Positions 1-12,047 of a DNA stretch of 64,000 nt are shown piece by piece; the first letter of the stretch is position 1; each line of letters begins with the position of its first letter. The notes under the pieces were generated by a model. It searched no databases and had not been told where the DNA came from. It saw only the letters and a program-made list of their open reading frames with translations. Source of the stretch: Osedax fenrisi (lineage: Eukaryota > Annelida > Polychaeta > Sabellida > Siboglinidae); the NCBI GenBank assembly GCA_964019155.1, contig OZ025243.1:5796365-5860364 (forward strand), given 5' to 3'. A program made the position numbers and the translations under genes.

Positions 1-15
1 GCAGTAATATGAGGA

Positions 16-141
16 ATGAAGGAAATAATAGAATACAAAAATACACATAAATTGGATGCACTAGAAGAAGGAGATATTACTAGTTATCAATACGAAAATG
101 AGAAATATATATTAGTGTATAGGGACGATAGGAAGGTGTAG
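16..141 (+). other. Unassigned 41-codon open frame
   Basis: An ATG-initiated frame of 41 codons ends in TAG. It is rich in Glu, Lys and Tyr and is not a simple-repeat translation, which is unusual for this window. It lies just before the 5' part of a LINE, so it could be the end of an exon from a gene starting outside the window or an upstream LINE fragment. I do not recognise the protein and a stop precedes the ATG in frame. Confidence 0.15.
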
Positions 142-229
142 TAACTTAATAATGGTATATAGACGTAAGTACTCTACCCTCCACCCTACATGGTTGAGGG
201 TAGGATACTTAAGGGTAGGGTAGGGTCTA

Positions 230-1330
230 CCCTATCAGCGTACTCCAAATCACCACACCTCGGTAAAATACTCAGCTAGTATGCTAATGCCGAAGGGGAT
301 TCGGAGATGGATATACTCCATCGAACTAACCCAACATACGTCATTAATGAACCCAAAACAACAACATCAATACCGACTCGAACTTCGCCAGTGATAGAAA
401 TGTCCGCATAACATATCGGTCAACAAAATAACAATAACAAGTTAGCTAATGACGAAAATATCAATATTAAGTTAATTAGTGACACCTATATAGGTACTTG
501 GAATATATGAACGTTTAAATAAGATGGTAAACTTTAAGAACTCATACACGAGCTTAACAAATATAGATGGAATGTAATGGTTCTTAGCGAAGTTTGAAAA
601 CTTAGATCACATGGTATTTTCCAACCGAATTCCATACATTATTAACACTGGAAAGGATATAAAACATATAAATAGGGTTCTTGATACATAGATTTGAACC
701 AATCAACGACTGAATATCCATCAACCGAATACAAGCCACTCCCTTTAGCCAATACATATTGTAAGTCTATGCTTCTACATAAGACAATTCAGATGAAGAA
801 ATTTATCAATTTTATAACTACAGAAATAAATTTCAAGAATATATAAGAAAAATATATTAATGATTCAGGGTGATTGGAACTCAAAGATAAGCAAACATTC
901 TCAAGTTTACCGGTGACTGCTGCTTTTGAACATCGATGAGACGATTCATGATTTCATCTCAGTAATATTAGATACGGTATACCGTCCTTTATAAATGACA
1001 TATGTAAGAAAAAGAGTTACAAATGACCACATTCATAACTACTCGCGAAGGTGATTGAGATGAAATTGAAATATTGTGGTCACATCACGAGATCGAACAC
1101 CACGGCCAAAACGATTCTGTGAGGAACCGTGGACGGCTGAAGAGGAGTAGGTCGACCGAGGACTTAATGGCAGGATAACATCTTTGAATGGACAGGTCAC
1201 GAAATGGGCAAAGAATTGCGAGCGGCGAACGATCGAATACGTTGGAGGAAGATTTTGAAGAACTCGAGCGCTTCCCTATTATGTAGGATGTATTATGTAG
1301 GGATTGCGGCACCCAAATGATATGGGATAT
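230..1330 (+). mobile_element. Broken APE-type LINE, copy 1 (endonuclease and C-terminal tail)
   Basis: Translation gives pieces of the apurinic-like endonuclease of non-LTR retrotransposons. A GTWN motif lies at 493-504, followed by a KYRWNVMVLSEV-like stretch, then a GDWN motif at 869-880. Near 1060-1290 comes the C-terminal tail typical of this group, with YCGHITR, GRPRT, a WTG motif and a Trp-Arg ending. The reverse transcriptase between them is missing, so this is an internally deleted copy. Stops and frameshifts occur throughout and it cannot be active. The GC-richer stretch at 140-420 looks like its 5' leader. Confidence 0.8.
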
Positions 1331-1499
1331 GTTGAAAATGTTGTATGTTAACAAAAGGTTAACAAAATATAAATATTTATATATATATAAGATTTTGGAC
1401 ACACGGTTATAAATTATTATCGTCATAATTCTGTATGTATTCATATTTTATCGAGTTTTCTCGGCTAAAACCTTAGATTACTACGATTTAATGAATCAC

Positions 1500-1795
1500 A
1501 GACACTAAAAGTATAGTTATACACATTAGTTTGTCGGGGTTTCATTATACCGAATTATTGGTGGCATATAGACAATATAACGGGGTAATACAGCGGTATT
1601 CTCACTGACGCCATTTTTTAATTAAACCTATTATGTTGCTATGTATTATTTCTCTCACACGTGATCTCTGTCTAACTTATGTCTACGGTGGAGGACATAT
1701 CAAGTTATAGTGAGTCATTCCACTAGTATCGACTATTGACTGGTAGTAATTTATGCATTATACCCCCGCTCTATGTTACTAATCGGTACCTATAA
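1500..1795 (-). repeat. Segment F, inverted copy
   Basis: This stretch matches 33845-34115 in the opposite orientation. Shared landmarks are the TATACCCCCGC / GCGGGGGTATA motif, the CACTAGTATCGA stretch, TAACTTATG(TC)TACGGTGG and ACTGACGCCA(TT)TTTTTAATTAA. It belongs to the U-F block, which is inverted at this end of the array. It contains a CACGTGATC E-box. No coding frame is evident. Confidence 0.6.
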
Positions 1796-1883
1796 TTGGT
1801 ATACCCAACATTCTATATATGTGTCTCTATATGTGTTAGATAATATATGTATTTTCTTATTAATATATACCTGGTATATATAT

Positions 1884-1887
<4 letters not shown>

Positions 1888-1946
<59 letters not shown>
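1888..1946. repeat. (TA)n microsatellite
   Basis: Uninterrupted TA dinucleotides. The 71-residue open frame over this region is a translation of the repeat, not a gene. Confidence 0.95.
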
Positions 1947-1949
<3 letters not shown>

Positions 1950-1950
<1 letters not shown>

Positions 1951-2574
1951 TAATAATAGAAGGTCCTCAGTATTTTGCGGATGATTGAAATAGAACGATT
2001 ACACTTATTGTCAGAGATAGCTTATTCCACACGAGGCAGCATCAATACTGCGATACCTATTGTGGTTTGTAGTTATCATCGATCCTCTTCAAGTTTCATT
2101 CACCTCGAATAGCTAGTTATTTTCTCTGATAGTAAAAAGTAGCTTTGATAAATAGGAATTTCTCCAGATATAATTACTTTTTTAATCAAACATAAAAATA
2201 TGTGATTAATTCTGTAAGATACTCCTAACCATTTCTTTGATATTAACGAGTCAACAATCTATTAGAGTGTGGTATATTAAGTATAATTTTGATATACCTC
2301 CGAATAACTCTTTTAATATTTGAATAATATATATTCAACTATATATATAGCTATAGCTGTATTTTACAGCTTGTATACAATTACAATTATAATGACATAA
2401 ACTATTGATTCCATAATTCGTACATATATGTATGCATATATGCATTATATTATATTATATTATATATATATATATATTATATTATATTATATAATGTTAT
2501 ATTATTATTATCAGATTTAGGTTAAGTACCTTGGTAATTGTATAAGCTATATATATATATATTTATATATATAA
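1950..2574. other. AT-rich spacer, no gene seen
   Basis: Mostly TATATT-type low complexity with a few short TA tracts (about 2456-2475 and 2551-2570). No splice-supported frame, transposon motif or RNA gene was recognised. Confidence 0.5.
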
Positions 2575-2845
2575 ACTGATATTCGAATTATTTACCGTTA
2601 ATTTTAAATATAAAAACATATTTCAATTAAATTCGTTTTATTTTGCATAAATTAATCTATTCTCAGTGCTGCCTCTGTACACATACGATTATATGTCAGA
2701 TACAAATATATACTATACTTAAACACACTTTGATTGACTGATAGCTGTATAATACTACTTTGACATATGCAATAGAATGTTAAACGATCGATTATTTAAC
2801 GCCCTCAAAAAACATGGAATATATATTCAATTACAAGTTGGTAGC

Positions 2846-3125
2846 TCTCCTATAGTTAGTTAATCTCTCTCTCGCCAGGGTGAGTTACCCGATACACCTA
2901 AGATGTATCGTAACCCCGACATAACGACACTTAGACGCGCATGCGCGATGTTAGTTCGGTAGCCGTGTGTCGCCACTAGCTGTTCCGCACGAGTCTACAC
3001 AACTATAAGACTGCGCTAACACTTCACAATGATTAATGGCCGCTACCCGACAATAGCCGAGTTGTGCTGGCGTCTAAGTTCTTGTGGCGGCGGATTTAGC
3101 GACGCGTCTTTCTTTAGTATCATGA
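2846..3125 (+). promoter_or_regulatory. GC-rich, CpG-rich conserved element, copy 1
   Basis: About 280 bases of balanced, CpG-containing sequence sit in very AT-rich surroundings. The element carries the palindrome GCGCATGCGC (core of NRF1 sites), GGCGGCGG, GACGCGTC and a donor-like CAG|GGTGAGT at the left end. Every frame has early stops, so it is probably not an exon. It may be a promoter or enhancer, or a non-coding RNA. The near-identical copies at 22379-22680 and 30668-30985 show that it resists change far better than its flanks. Confidence 0.5.
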
Positions 3126-3650
3126 GTCTGCAATAAGAGGTGATTTTTTAAGTACAATTCACAGTGTGCATTGTACAGTAAGCATTGTACAATGTACAAT
3201 GTACATACGTCAGAATTATCATATTATATTTATATCATTAAACTTACCCTATAGAACAAAATATTAGTTAACTATAGTCAAAATGAGTATACTATAAATT
3301 CCGACGTAGTAATTAGGACCCAGCAAATGGACCTATTTAAGTTAATAATAATCATTTTACAAAGCCTCTTATATATTAGTCACTGAATAAGTTGTATCAG
3401 TAATATTTTAATTACAAAATCATCTTGACGAGACCCACAACTTGACCTATTAACCTAATATATATATACTTATTTAAAATATGAATTCGATAAATATTAG
3501 ATATTAAAATTATTTTAAGTATATGTTTATTTATAATAAATATATGTTATTAATGATATGGGATGTTATGTAACAAATATCAGGTGCGAGGAAACATACG
3601 ATACATATATTCCGCCGTGTCTTTATAAATGAGAAAACCTCTGTTTACAT

Positions 3651-3690
3651 CACGTGATAAATCACTCTAATCACAATTATATAAATAGCT
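3651..3690 (+). promoter_or_regulatory. E-box and TATA box of the U1 module
   Basis: CACGTG lies at 3651-3656, directly after a forkhead-like TGTTTACA, and TATAAATAG lies at 3680-3688. The order (TGTTTACATCACGTGATAA, then TATAAATAGC) recurs on the minus strand in U2 and U3, where a second CACGTG sits between the first E-box and the TATA box. Copy 1 has lost that inner E-box. This looks like a core promoter reading to the right. Confidence 0.5.
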
Positions 3691-3746
3691 CGCCTCCCTC
3701 TCATATATATTGTGAAGTTTATTGTCACTTCATATGTTTACATTAT

Positions 3747-3815
3747 ATGTGGGAACTGATCAGAGTGGAACCACAATTTAATCTCAATACGCATGCGTTG
3801 ATGATTTATATGTGA
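3747..3815 (+). CDS. Small conserved ORF (22 codons) downstream of the TATA box
   Basis: The frame begins MWELIRVEP and ends MIYM before TGA. It starts about 60 bases after the TATA box. Copies in U2 (20 codons) and U3 (22 codons) keep the MWE(L/P)IR start, the HA(L/S)MIYM end and the stop. The only length difference is an exact 6-base, in-frame loss in U2. That hints at translation but three copies are too few to prove it. An AATAAA-like CTAATAAACATG follows the ORF. It could equally be a non-coding leader. No protein family is recognised. Confidence 0.3.
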   Translation: MWELIRVEPQFNLNTHALMIYM

Positions 3816-3929
3816 AACTTAGAGCTACGGAAGTCTAGTAACTAATAAACATGTTATGTAATAATAATAATGTTACATATGTGTTGATTGATATACTCAT
3901 TACATGTAAGTTAATTATAGTATAGTAAG

Positions 3930-3959
<30 letters not shown>

Positions 3960-3961
<2 letters not shown>

Positions 3962-5125
3962 GGAAAAGAGAAACACCCGAGAAAATATATTAAATATCAG
4001 AATACTTGCATAAAAACATATAGAGCATGACTTAAAACTATACCACAATTTCATAGATTACAAAAAAGCATTCGGCGAGTTTGGCATGAATTCATGCAAA
4101 CATTAAGGTCTATGGAATGTGATGAGACAATTCAATATTGAAGAAATATTGATCTTCTTAATAGAAAGTCTCTATAAAAATGCATAGAGCGCAGTAATAA
4201 TAAATGGTGCAACTGGTAAATTCTTCAAAATGACAGTAGGATTACGACAAGGATGTTTATTATCGCCTTCAACTTTGCAACATTTACCTAGAGGAAATAA
4301 TGAGGGTCACGTTAGAAAATTATAAAGGCAGTTTAGTGATTGGATGTAGGAAAATTTGCAATCTAAGATTCGCAGATGACATTGACTTGATTGCAGGAAT
4401 ATTGGATGAGTTACAATTAATCACAAACAAACTGTACATTTCATCAGTGGCATATGGAATGGAAATTAGCCAAGATAAGAGTAAAATAATGGTGAATGAA
4501 AGAGATCAAGTGGAACTACCAAGAGAAATAACCATGGGTGGAAAGATAATGGAAACGGTCGATCAATTTAAATATTTAGGAATAACCATAACCTAAGACG
4601 GTAAAAGTGAATCTGAGATAAAGATAAGAATGGCCACTGCTATATCTGCATTAGTAAGATTAAAGACTATATGGAAAAGTGATAAAATCTCCATCCAGAC
4701 AAAAATAATCCTATATAAATCACTAGTCCTCTCCATTATGCTGCAAGGATGCGAAACATGGACATTAACAGAAGACCTATAAATGTATATCATATAGAGA
4801 ACACACACAAAATGTATTTATATACAACACAATAGAAGAAAATGTGGAAAAACAGAACGTATTATAATCACGATCAAGCGAAGAAAAATTAGCTATTTCG
4901 GACATGTGATAAGACATGATTCTCTCTATAAAACTATCCTACAAGGATTATCAAGAGGGAAAAGAAGAAGAAGACGACCTCGGAAAGATTGGAACAGTAA
5001 TATTTGTAAATGGACTGGAATGAGTCAAAGAGAGATCTTCGATGCTGCTCACAACCGGAAAAAATGGAGAAGGGTATGCGTGTCGTCGTCAAGTCATGTC
5101 CCCCCTACGATCAACAGGTCAAGGG
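3960..5125 (+). mobile_element. Broken APE-type LINE, copy 2 (reverse transcriptase and tail)
   Basis: This is a 5'-truncated copy of the same LINE type as at 230-1330. Frames broken by stops give LKLYHNFIDYKKAF, then LRQGCLLSP, then the catalytic FADD (near 4370-4381, in NLRFADDIDLIAG), YGMEISQDKSKIM, FKYLGI, a CETWTL motif near 4750, and the tail FGHVIRHDS / GKRRRRRPRKDW / WTGMSQ at 4895-5040. The order is as expected for fingers, palm and thumb followed by the C-terminal tail. The longest intact piece (4300-4596) spans the YxDD-type motif. The element is inactive and ends at a (TA)n tract. Confidence 0.85.
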
Positions 5126-5131
5126 ACTAAG

Positions 5132-5132
<1 letters not shown>

Positions 5133-5169
<37 letters not shown>

Positions 5170-5206
5170 TAATATATATATATTATATATATATATATAT
5201 ATATAT
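5133..5206. repeat. Interrupted (TA)n tract after LINE copy 2
   Basis: TA dinucleotides with a few AATA interruptions directly abut the LINE 3' end, either as its tail or as an expanded target site. Confidence 0.85.
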
Positions 5207-5439
5207 GTAATTTAAAATAATAAAATAAATCGGAAAAAAATTATAAAAACAAAGTAATATATTACTATAGTGTCAAGTAACAATAGAAGAATTAAAGTTA
5301 CCTGAGTACCATCTTTGTGCTTTTAGAAATATATACACATACTAATATATGTATATATATATATATATATATATACAATACGCTTCTATTAGTACCTCCG
5401 TCTAATAGAACAGCATCCTATGTTCTATTTAGCTCAATA

Positions 5440-6515
5440 TCACTCGACGTTTATATTTATAAAAAACAATGAAAAGATTCAATATCAACATACAATTAAT
5501 TGAAACTATAGAAAACCTATATAGTAGGGCTGAAAGTGATATATATATATTAATAGAAAAGTTGTAGAATGGTTCCGGACAACAACGGGAGTGATACAAG
5601 GATTTTAACTTTCGCCGACTCGATTCAATATATTGCTCGAACAAATTATGAATAACGCGTTGGATAAATATGATGGAACAGTCAATATGGGTGGAAAGAT
5701 TATAACTAACCTAAGATTCGCGGATGATATTAATGTTTTAGCCAGAACGGAAATTGAATTACATAATTTGATAACATTAATCGATAATATATCACGCTCC
5801 TATGGTATGGAAATAATTGTTACCAAAACGTATTAATGACGAATTCTGAAGGTATATTTACATCTAATATTAGTATAAAAATACGCCATTAAAATTAGTT
5901 GATTCATTTAAATATTTAGGAGCGATTATTTATGAAAAAGGTTCTAAAGCTAAAATGGTCAAACAATCGCAGCCTTATCACATTTAGATGCAATATGGTG
6001 TGAAATTTTCGCAACATCTTAAAGCAAAAATTCAATTATTGATATAACTTGTGAATTCAATATTCCTATATGCATGCGAAACTTGTACACTAAGTAAAGA
6101 TCTTCAAAAAAATAATACGTGCCCTGGAGATGAGATGTCTTCGGAGATTGCTGAATATTAATTATAAAGATATATCTATAGAGTCACTAAGGTATAAGTT
6201 AGAAGACGGGTAACCTATCAAATCGGCCCACACTCAGAACTGTTAGCAAAGTTTATTGAGAAGAAACTTAAATGGTTCGGTAACGTTATAAGGTCTAACA
6301 CACACATATCGAAAACAATTCTGCTAGGAACTATTTATGGTAAAAGAAGTAGAGGTCCGAAGTTACAATGGCAAGATAATGTTGTTGAGTGGACTGGTAT
6401 GGATATTGTAACAGATATGAGAGCGACGATTAGCAAAGAAGGATGGAGAAATGATATACGGAATTCGACAGCGACACTACGGCACCAAAATTATATGGAA
6501 TAGGTTAAAGGTTAA
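5440..6515 (+). mobile_element. Broken APE-type LINE, copy 3 (reverse transcriptase and tail)
   Basis: A third, more diverged copy on the same strand. Pieces include LIETIENLY, TTTGVIQG, FNILLEQIM, then TNLRFADDINVLA with the catalytic FADD near 5719-5730, SYGMEI, FKYLGAII and ACETCTLS (near 6070). The tail carries KWFGNVI, GKRSRGPKLQW and WTGMDI, with the stop just after ACGGCACCAAA near 6480. The frame shifts at least at 5835 and 5960-6000. No endonuclease part is present, so the copy is 5'-truncated. Confidence 0.8.
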
Positions 6516-7187
6516 AGTTTAAATATATAAATATATGCACAATTGCTCACCTATGCAACTATATGTGTATATATGCTTGGCTTTTACATCGATCGGAAGT
6601 TTCTACAGTAAATAGTAACCTATTTACTAAATATACGGAACTATTTGTTATCGTTCACTATAGTATACAATGATATGAGATGCACGTGTAATACGTGTAT
6701 ATATGTGTAATCATCACATTGTTTAGATACATACAAACACGTTCTGATAGAAATAACATGGATATCCAAAGTAGGCATTTCTTCAGAATTAACTTAGGCA
6801 TTGAATACACACAGTTTGCCGGGTGTATAAACGTAACTGTCTAACTAGTGAATAATATTCATTGCGCGTATATATGAATACGTTAATAACTTAGTATATG
6901 TAATGATTGATATATTCATGTATTGATGTACATCGTACACTCCCGATAACATAGCGATATATATGAGTCATCACGATGATTAATATGTCTATATTGTATG
7001 ATGAATCATCGCTGGTGATAAGCGTTATGTTATCTATATAGCTGAACGCTATATATAGCTAGTATTCACCGTTCGGCGTTCTCGTTATAAATATTAATAC
7101 ATGTTAATATCATTAATTTCGAACGTTCGGCTGTTTTATATTAATATAATTCATCAATATTCGATAATCTAGTACTAATTAACACAA

Positions 7188-7226
<39 letters not shown>

Positions 7227-7383
7227 TATAGTTGCACCTTTAAATCATATATATAACATATATATTATAATTTAATTCATATTACAGTGATTTAAATGTA
7301 GCACTTTTAGGATCTCTATACTTGCATGTCATAAATTGTAATCAACATAATAAGATATCGAGATTTGCGAATAGTTAACTATA

Positions 7384-7425
<42 letters not shown>

Positions 7426-7746
7426 ATATATAGTATTGGAGTATACGTCCATTATCCTAAAGTGTAGTGAACCTATGTTAAAAATGATTATTTTTATAGT
7501 TTTCATCGTGAATATGTACTTATTTTAAACCTACACATGGCTAAATCCAAGATATTTATTGAACAAAATACTCCTGTATGCTTTTTACAAATTTGGAATT
7601 AATCCCGGATGTGTTAACACGTGTTATCGTACTTAGTTGAACACGACACTAATATGTATCAGGTAATGATTCAGGCATACTACTTATTAATTCATTATAA
7701 TCTACACATGGGTTATTAAAACATCAGATTACTATATTTGATTATA

Positions 7747-7779
<33 letters not shown>

Positions 7780-8479
7780 CTGAGATAATGAAAAACCCAT
7801 TTTGTTTATTTGAAGAACTTTTGATAAATTGTTATAAAAGTTTATTTGTATTACTGCGTATTAACGCAGTATAATTATTCTTATACAATTAATATGTAGT
7901 TGTATATAAATAATATACACACACATATATATATATATATATATTTACATATATACTTAATTATTAGTTGTATATTCATTAGAATTATATTAATTAAAGA
8001 TTGTTTTCCCTGAAATTTATAATAAATGTAACACATTTTATATGAATATATATGAAGAATACATATAAAATACACAAAAGTAAGAATACATTATTTAATA
8101 CCACGTATTCCGTCGAATATTACATGTAACACAGACTTCATTATGTTAACTATGTGAGGTGAAATAGATAAATAAGATCTGCAGATATCGCGAAACAGAA
8201 AAAAATGTGAATAAAATTGGTTGAATTAAAAAGTGTCGTCAATGGCGTCAGTGCGGTCAGGTAATGAGGTTGTATACACTATGCTATGTGTTATGATAAT
8301 GAGTCAGCATACGGAATCATTATAATAGGTATTATGACTAATTATATTTTATCGTGATGCCTATATTATCGTATTTAATTCCTAGTTAATTATACAGTGT
8401 ATATATGTATTACAAACTATTGAACTATCTATATATATATTAAAGATATACTATATTATAGATATGTTTACATTATGTG

Positions 8480-8527
<48 letters not shown>

Positions 8528-8879
8528 CACAATTTATATAATTACTTTCAAGTTAAATCATGTTATTTTCTATTTAAGAAAAGTGACTATAACTTACAAT
8601 TATTTTATTATGAAAATATTTAAAATAACATAAATTAGTTTTTATATTAATTATAATAATATACGTTATTTATTTATTAGAAAATGTTATTATATACTAT
8701 TATTAAGTTTAATATTAATTATGATACTACAATAACAGATATATTTAGCATATATTTATAATGTTAACATACATGAATTTATGTTTATTCTTACACCATA
8801 TATGGTTACATAGTTACATATTTCTATATTTCTATTAGCTATACACATTGTCACGTGTTAACAGTATTATATATAAACA
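6516..8879. other. AT-rich spacer with several (TA)n tracts
   Basis: TA tracts lie near 7193-7222, 7386-7423, 7750-7778 and 8484-8524. Around 6940-7130 there are short inverted motifs (GAACGTTCGGC / GTTCGGCGTTC, ATAGCGTTCAGCTATA-like). A stretch near 8150-8290 faintly resembles part of segment F. No coding frame beyond repeat translations was found. Confidence 0.45.
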
Positions 8880-9488
8880 ACATATATATTTTAACAACTC
8901 CAGTAAGTATACTCACTTAATAAACGTTTCAGTTAAATATATCACGCCCCCTTTTCGGTACGCCCATTAGAAATGTTAATTATGCATAAGTACGCCCATG
9001 GGCGTGTAAACATTACATAGGTTCTATATTGACAACTAGATAGCGACAACATATATATATATATATATATATGTGTATATTGGGGTATACTATATGATTA
9101 CTAGTTGTATTATCTAATCATCACAGTTGACACACGTACACTTGTACTTATAAGATGCAGGCATGCGTGTGCGGGTGTTACTGTGGGCAAACTTAGCTAC
9201 CCTCACTCCTACGTTAGCCTTTGTTGGGTTCACTCTTTACGTACCCATCTCTATTTCATTATTAAATACTTAACTACTTAACTGTTGTTGCGATAATAAT
9301 AGTACACTAGCGTACTAATACTAATAATTGTAATACTTATTTTAATAATATTAAAATAATAATAATAATAATAAACATATTATTGATAATAACTTCTAAT
9401 GATGATGGGTTAGTGTTTCATATATTATGAATTAATTGAGCATATTAATATATATATATATCATATATATCATTTATATTATATATAT

Positions 9489-9525
<37 letters not shown>

Positions 9526-9900
9526 AATGGGGAGACTACCCTAATTCGGACCACCTCGAATATTACGCTGTACAATAGTCTAATCAAAACACAAAATATA
9601 GAATTTTTTTTTATTAATTAAATAAATAAATATTATATTTTAAAAATTGAATTAAACAAATTTATATATATGTTAATTTTAATAATTAAAATTAATGTAA
9701 TATTATTACCCGTTAGAAGTGTTGATATATTTACCTATTAATGTGTATTATTGGTAATCACATTTTCTATTATTTTCCATATTTTATATTTAATTTATTA
9801 TAAAGAACACATATGAAATAAACTTTATTATTTATATTTAATAATAGGCTATAACCTTAATTATACATGTATTAATTATAAATTTATTTAAACTTATATT
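8880..9900 (+). repeat. Segment E, first copy
   Basis: This matches 35787-36720 in direct orientation. Landmarks are the cluster of ACGCCC motifs with GGGCGTG at 8943-9010, GTGACACACG / TTGACACACG, the CTTTGTTGGG stretch, the (TAATAC)n-like block near 9310-9340, GATGATGGGTTAGTGT, and the AATCAAAA-CAAAATATA block near 9580. The similarity continues through AT-rich DNA to about 9900. No open frame is conserved between the two copies, so it is probably non-coding flank of the duplicated unit. Confidence 0.65.
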
Positions 9901-10110
9901 AAAAATAGTCTGAGTTCATCCTATAGGATACTATTGAACATTTTTTTTATAAATAACTTTTAACTGGACATATTTTAAATGTTATAAATATATATATCTT
10001 TATAGAAGTATATGTATACAATAACGACTATTAAAAACAATATTAATTATTAAAGGTTCTAGAACTTTTGTAATTTACTGATTCGCATTTTGGGATTCTC
10101 TCCTATCTAT

Positions 10111-10169
<59 letters not shown>

Positions 10170-10424
10170 TGTTATTGATATATATAGTTAATGTTATGTA
10201 TAAGTTTAAATTATTATATATTTTATTAGTTAAAATAATTAACTTAATCAAATAATAAATATGGTAAGTTGGTTATATATGCATTATATCAGGAAATATA
10301 TTATAGGTTAGGTATATTAATAATACTACTATGTTATCTATTAGTATATACTTATTTAAATTTAGAATATGAATTTAGAATTTCAAATAATATTCAAAAA
10401 ATAAAAAAATAATCAAACAAAGGT
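9901..10424. other. AT-rich spacer with (TA)n at about 10112-10163
   Basis: Low-complexity AT sequence with one long TA tract. No gene, RNA or transposon motif recognised. Confidence 0.5.
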
Positions 10425-11999
10425 ATATAGAGAGTGCTCTAATATCGACACCCTAGAGATCTCCTTAAATATAATTCCAATCAATCGATTTTCAATCATT
10501 TAAAAATTTATATATTTTAAATATTTTAAATACATCGCATATATCTAAATTTATTTTACAATGTGCCGAAAAGATTTTGTATTTTTCATAATTTGTTACA
10601 ACATTATTGACGTTTACCTAAGCAACATACATTTTTATAATACCGACACCCTATAGGGTAATTATAATTGCACGTAATATCGACACCCTTTAAACAATCA
10701 GCGTTATTTGTTTATAATGTGCGTGCGTTATGATAATATTCATAAATTAATAGATATACCTAATAATATACACATATACTTGGAATTGATTCTATAGAAT
10801 CCAAGTATATATACTTGGAATTAAATAGTCGTTCAGAAACTATATAAAACTCCTATGTATGTACAATATTCGCATTATGTAATTTAAAACTTAATATTTA
10901 TAATATAATATTAAATATTAAATATTTTCGAAAATTAATTATAGGATAACAACGTATGAATTGCGTGTGTTAACTAAAAGTAACGCGCATTTAATTCTGA
11001 TTGGATAGTGGATATTAAAGAATATATGGTATATCTAAATATCGATATATTTAGGGTGTCGATATAATGTGCCAAGGTGACGGTATTCGAGGCAGTGCCT
11101 GTAATATCGACACCCCTGTTATATCAGAATTAAACAAACTAAATTAAATTTTAAAATAGCTATTATATGTACATAGGGGAGGGAACGTGGTAGTGGCAGA
11201 GGACGTAGTAGTGATCTTTTTAATTAACGCTTAAATGGTGCTTGATAGAATAACAAGTTCTATATACAATATTTAGATAATCAAAATATCTATAATATAT
11301 AGTACATTTTTTTAAAATATAATTATATACTCTAATAATTAATTACTCTAATTAATTAAATAATAATTTGAGATAAATATGATTATATATATGTATGCTT
11401 ATTTATGTGCATATACAATTAAATCATTAAATCAAATAAGGTGGGTATGCATCATAAATATAATTATAATTATTAAATATAAATATTAAATATATTTAAT
11501 ATTACATAATTAACAACATATAAATCGAATACATTACGAGACACCTATCGCATTTTCTGTTACTAGCGGCCACTACTACGGCCTTGCCTTTTCTTATTGC
11601 CTTTTTAATGCCTAATAAAACGTTTATATTATTAGGTTAAACACTTTATATATAAAAGTGAAATCATACTATTCTAGAACTATATGATTTCTAGTTAATT
11701 AAAAAAAAGAAGAGCTTAAAATTCAGTATTTAATGATATATTAGAAATATGTTGAGGTATATTAATTATCGGTCACTATCGTGTATATATATACATTTTA
11801 TTTGTATTTAGTAAAATATTATATTATATAGGGGAGACGCGAATACCGACACCGAGTATACTCCCTTCCCTCCCCTATAGGGGATACAGGTATACCTACT
11901 TAATACTTATTAATAAAATTTGGAAATATTTAATTGAGAAATAATAAAGTTATGGTGATTTATTGTTAGGGTGTCGGTATTCGAGTACTCTCCCCTATA
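10425..11999. mobile_element. AGGGGA-type MITE with a second MITE nested inside
   Basis: The left end (TATAGAGAGTGCTCTAATAT then CGACACCCT) is an imperfect inverted copy of the right end (AGGGTGTCGGTATTCG then AGTACTCTCCCCTA). Interior CGACACCC motifs recur near 10640, 10685, 11050 and 11105, as in the related elements at 19305, 32369 and 52731. No transposase is encoded. The element is enlarged by the insertion at 11174-11878. Confidence 0.6.
11174..11878 (-). mobile_element. GGGAGGGAA-type MITE, nested copy
   Basis: One end is AGGGGAGGGAACGTGGTAGT and the other is CTCCCTTCCCTCCCCTA. The interior (TAAAAGTGAAATCATACTAT, CTAGAACTATATGATTTCTA, ATTAATTATCGGTCACTAT) matches the full copy at 27367-27992 and the partial copy at 32040-32275. 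A fragment of the outer element family interrupts its right end near 11783-11857. Confidence 0.6.
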
Positions 12000-12047
12000 T
12001 AATATAATATTTTATTAAATCCAAATAAAATGCATATACAAATATAC

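Larger units (their letters stand above)
2575..3870 (+). repeat. Segment U1 (inverted relative to U2 and U3)
   Basis: The whole stretch is repeated in reverse orientation at 21580-22935 and 29835-31240. The match starts at ATTCGAATTATT and ends at CTAATAAACATGTTA. Two sub-blocks are much better conserved than the AT-rich sequence between them: the GC-rich element at 2846-3125 and the TATA/E-box module at about 3640-3860. In all three copies the GC-rich element lies roughly 0.5-1 kb upstream of the TATA module on the same strand. This is therefore a duplicated unit, not a chance similarity. Confidence 0.8.

Noticed and set aside
1085..1444. 119-codon open frame on the minus strand
   Set aside because: It is antisense to the C-terminal tail of a LINE whose + strand motifs (GRPRT, WTG) are clear, and it runs out into AT-rich DNA.
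2846..3125. Spliceosomal snRNA, 5S or other known RNA gene
   Set aside because: I compared by eye with U1, U2, U4, U5, U6 and 5S hallmarks and found none.
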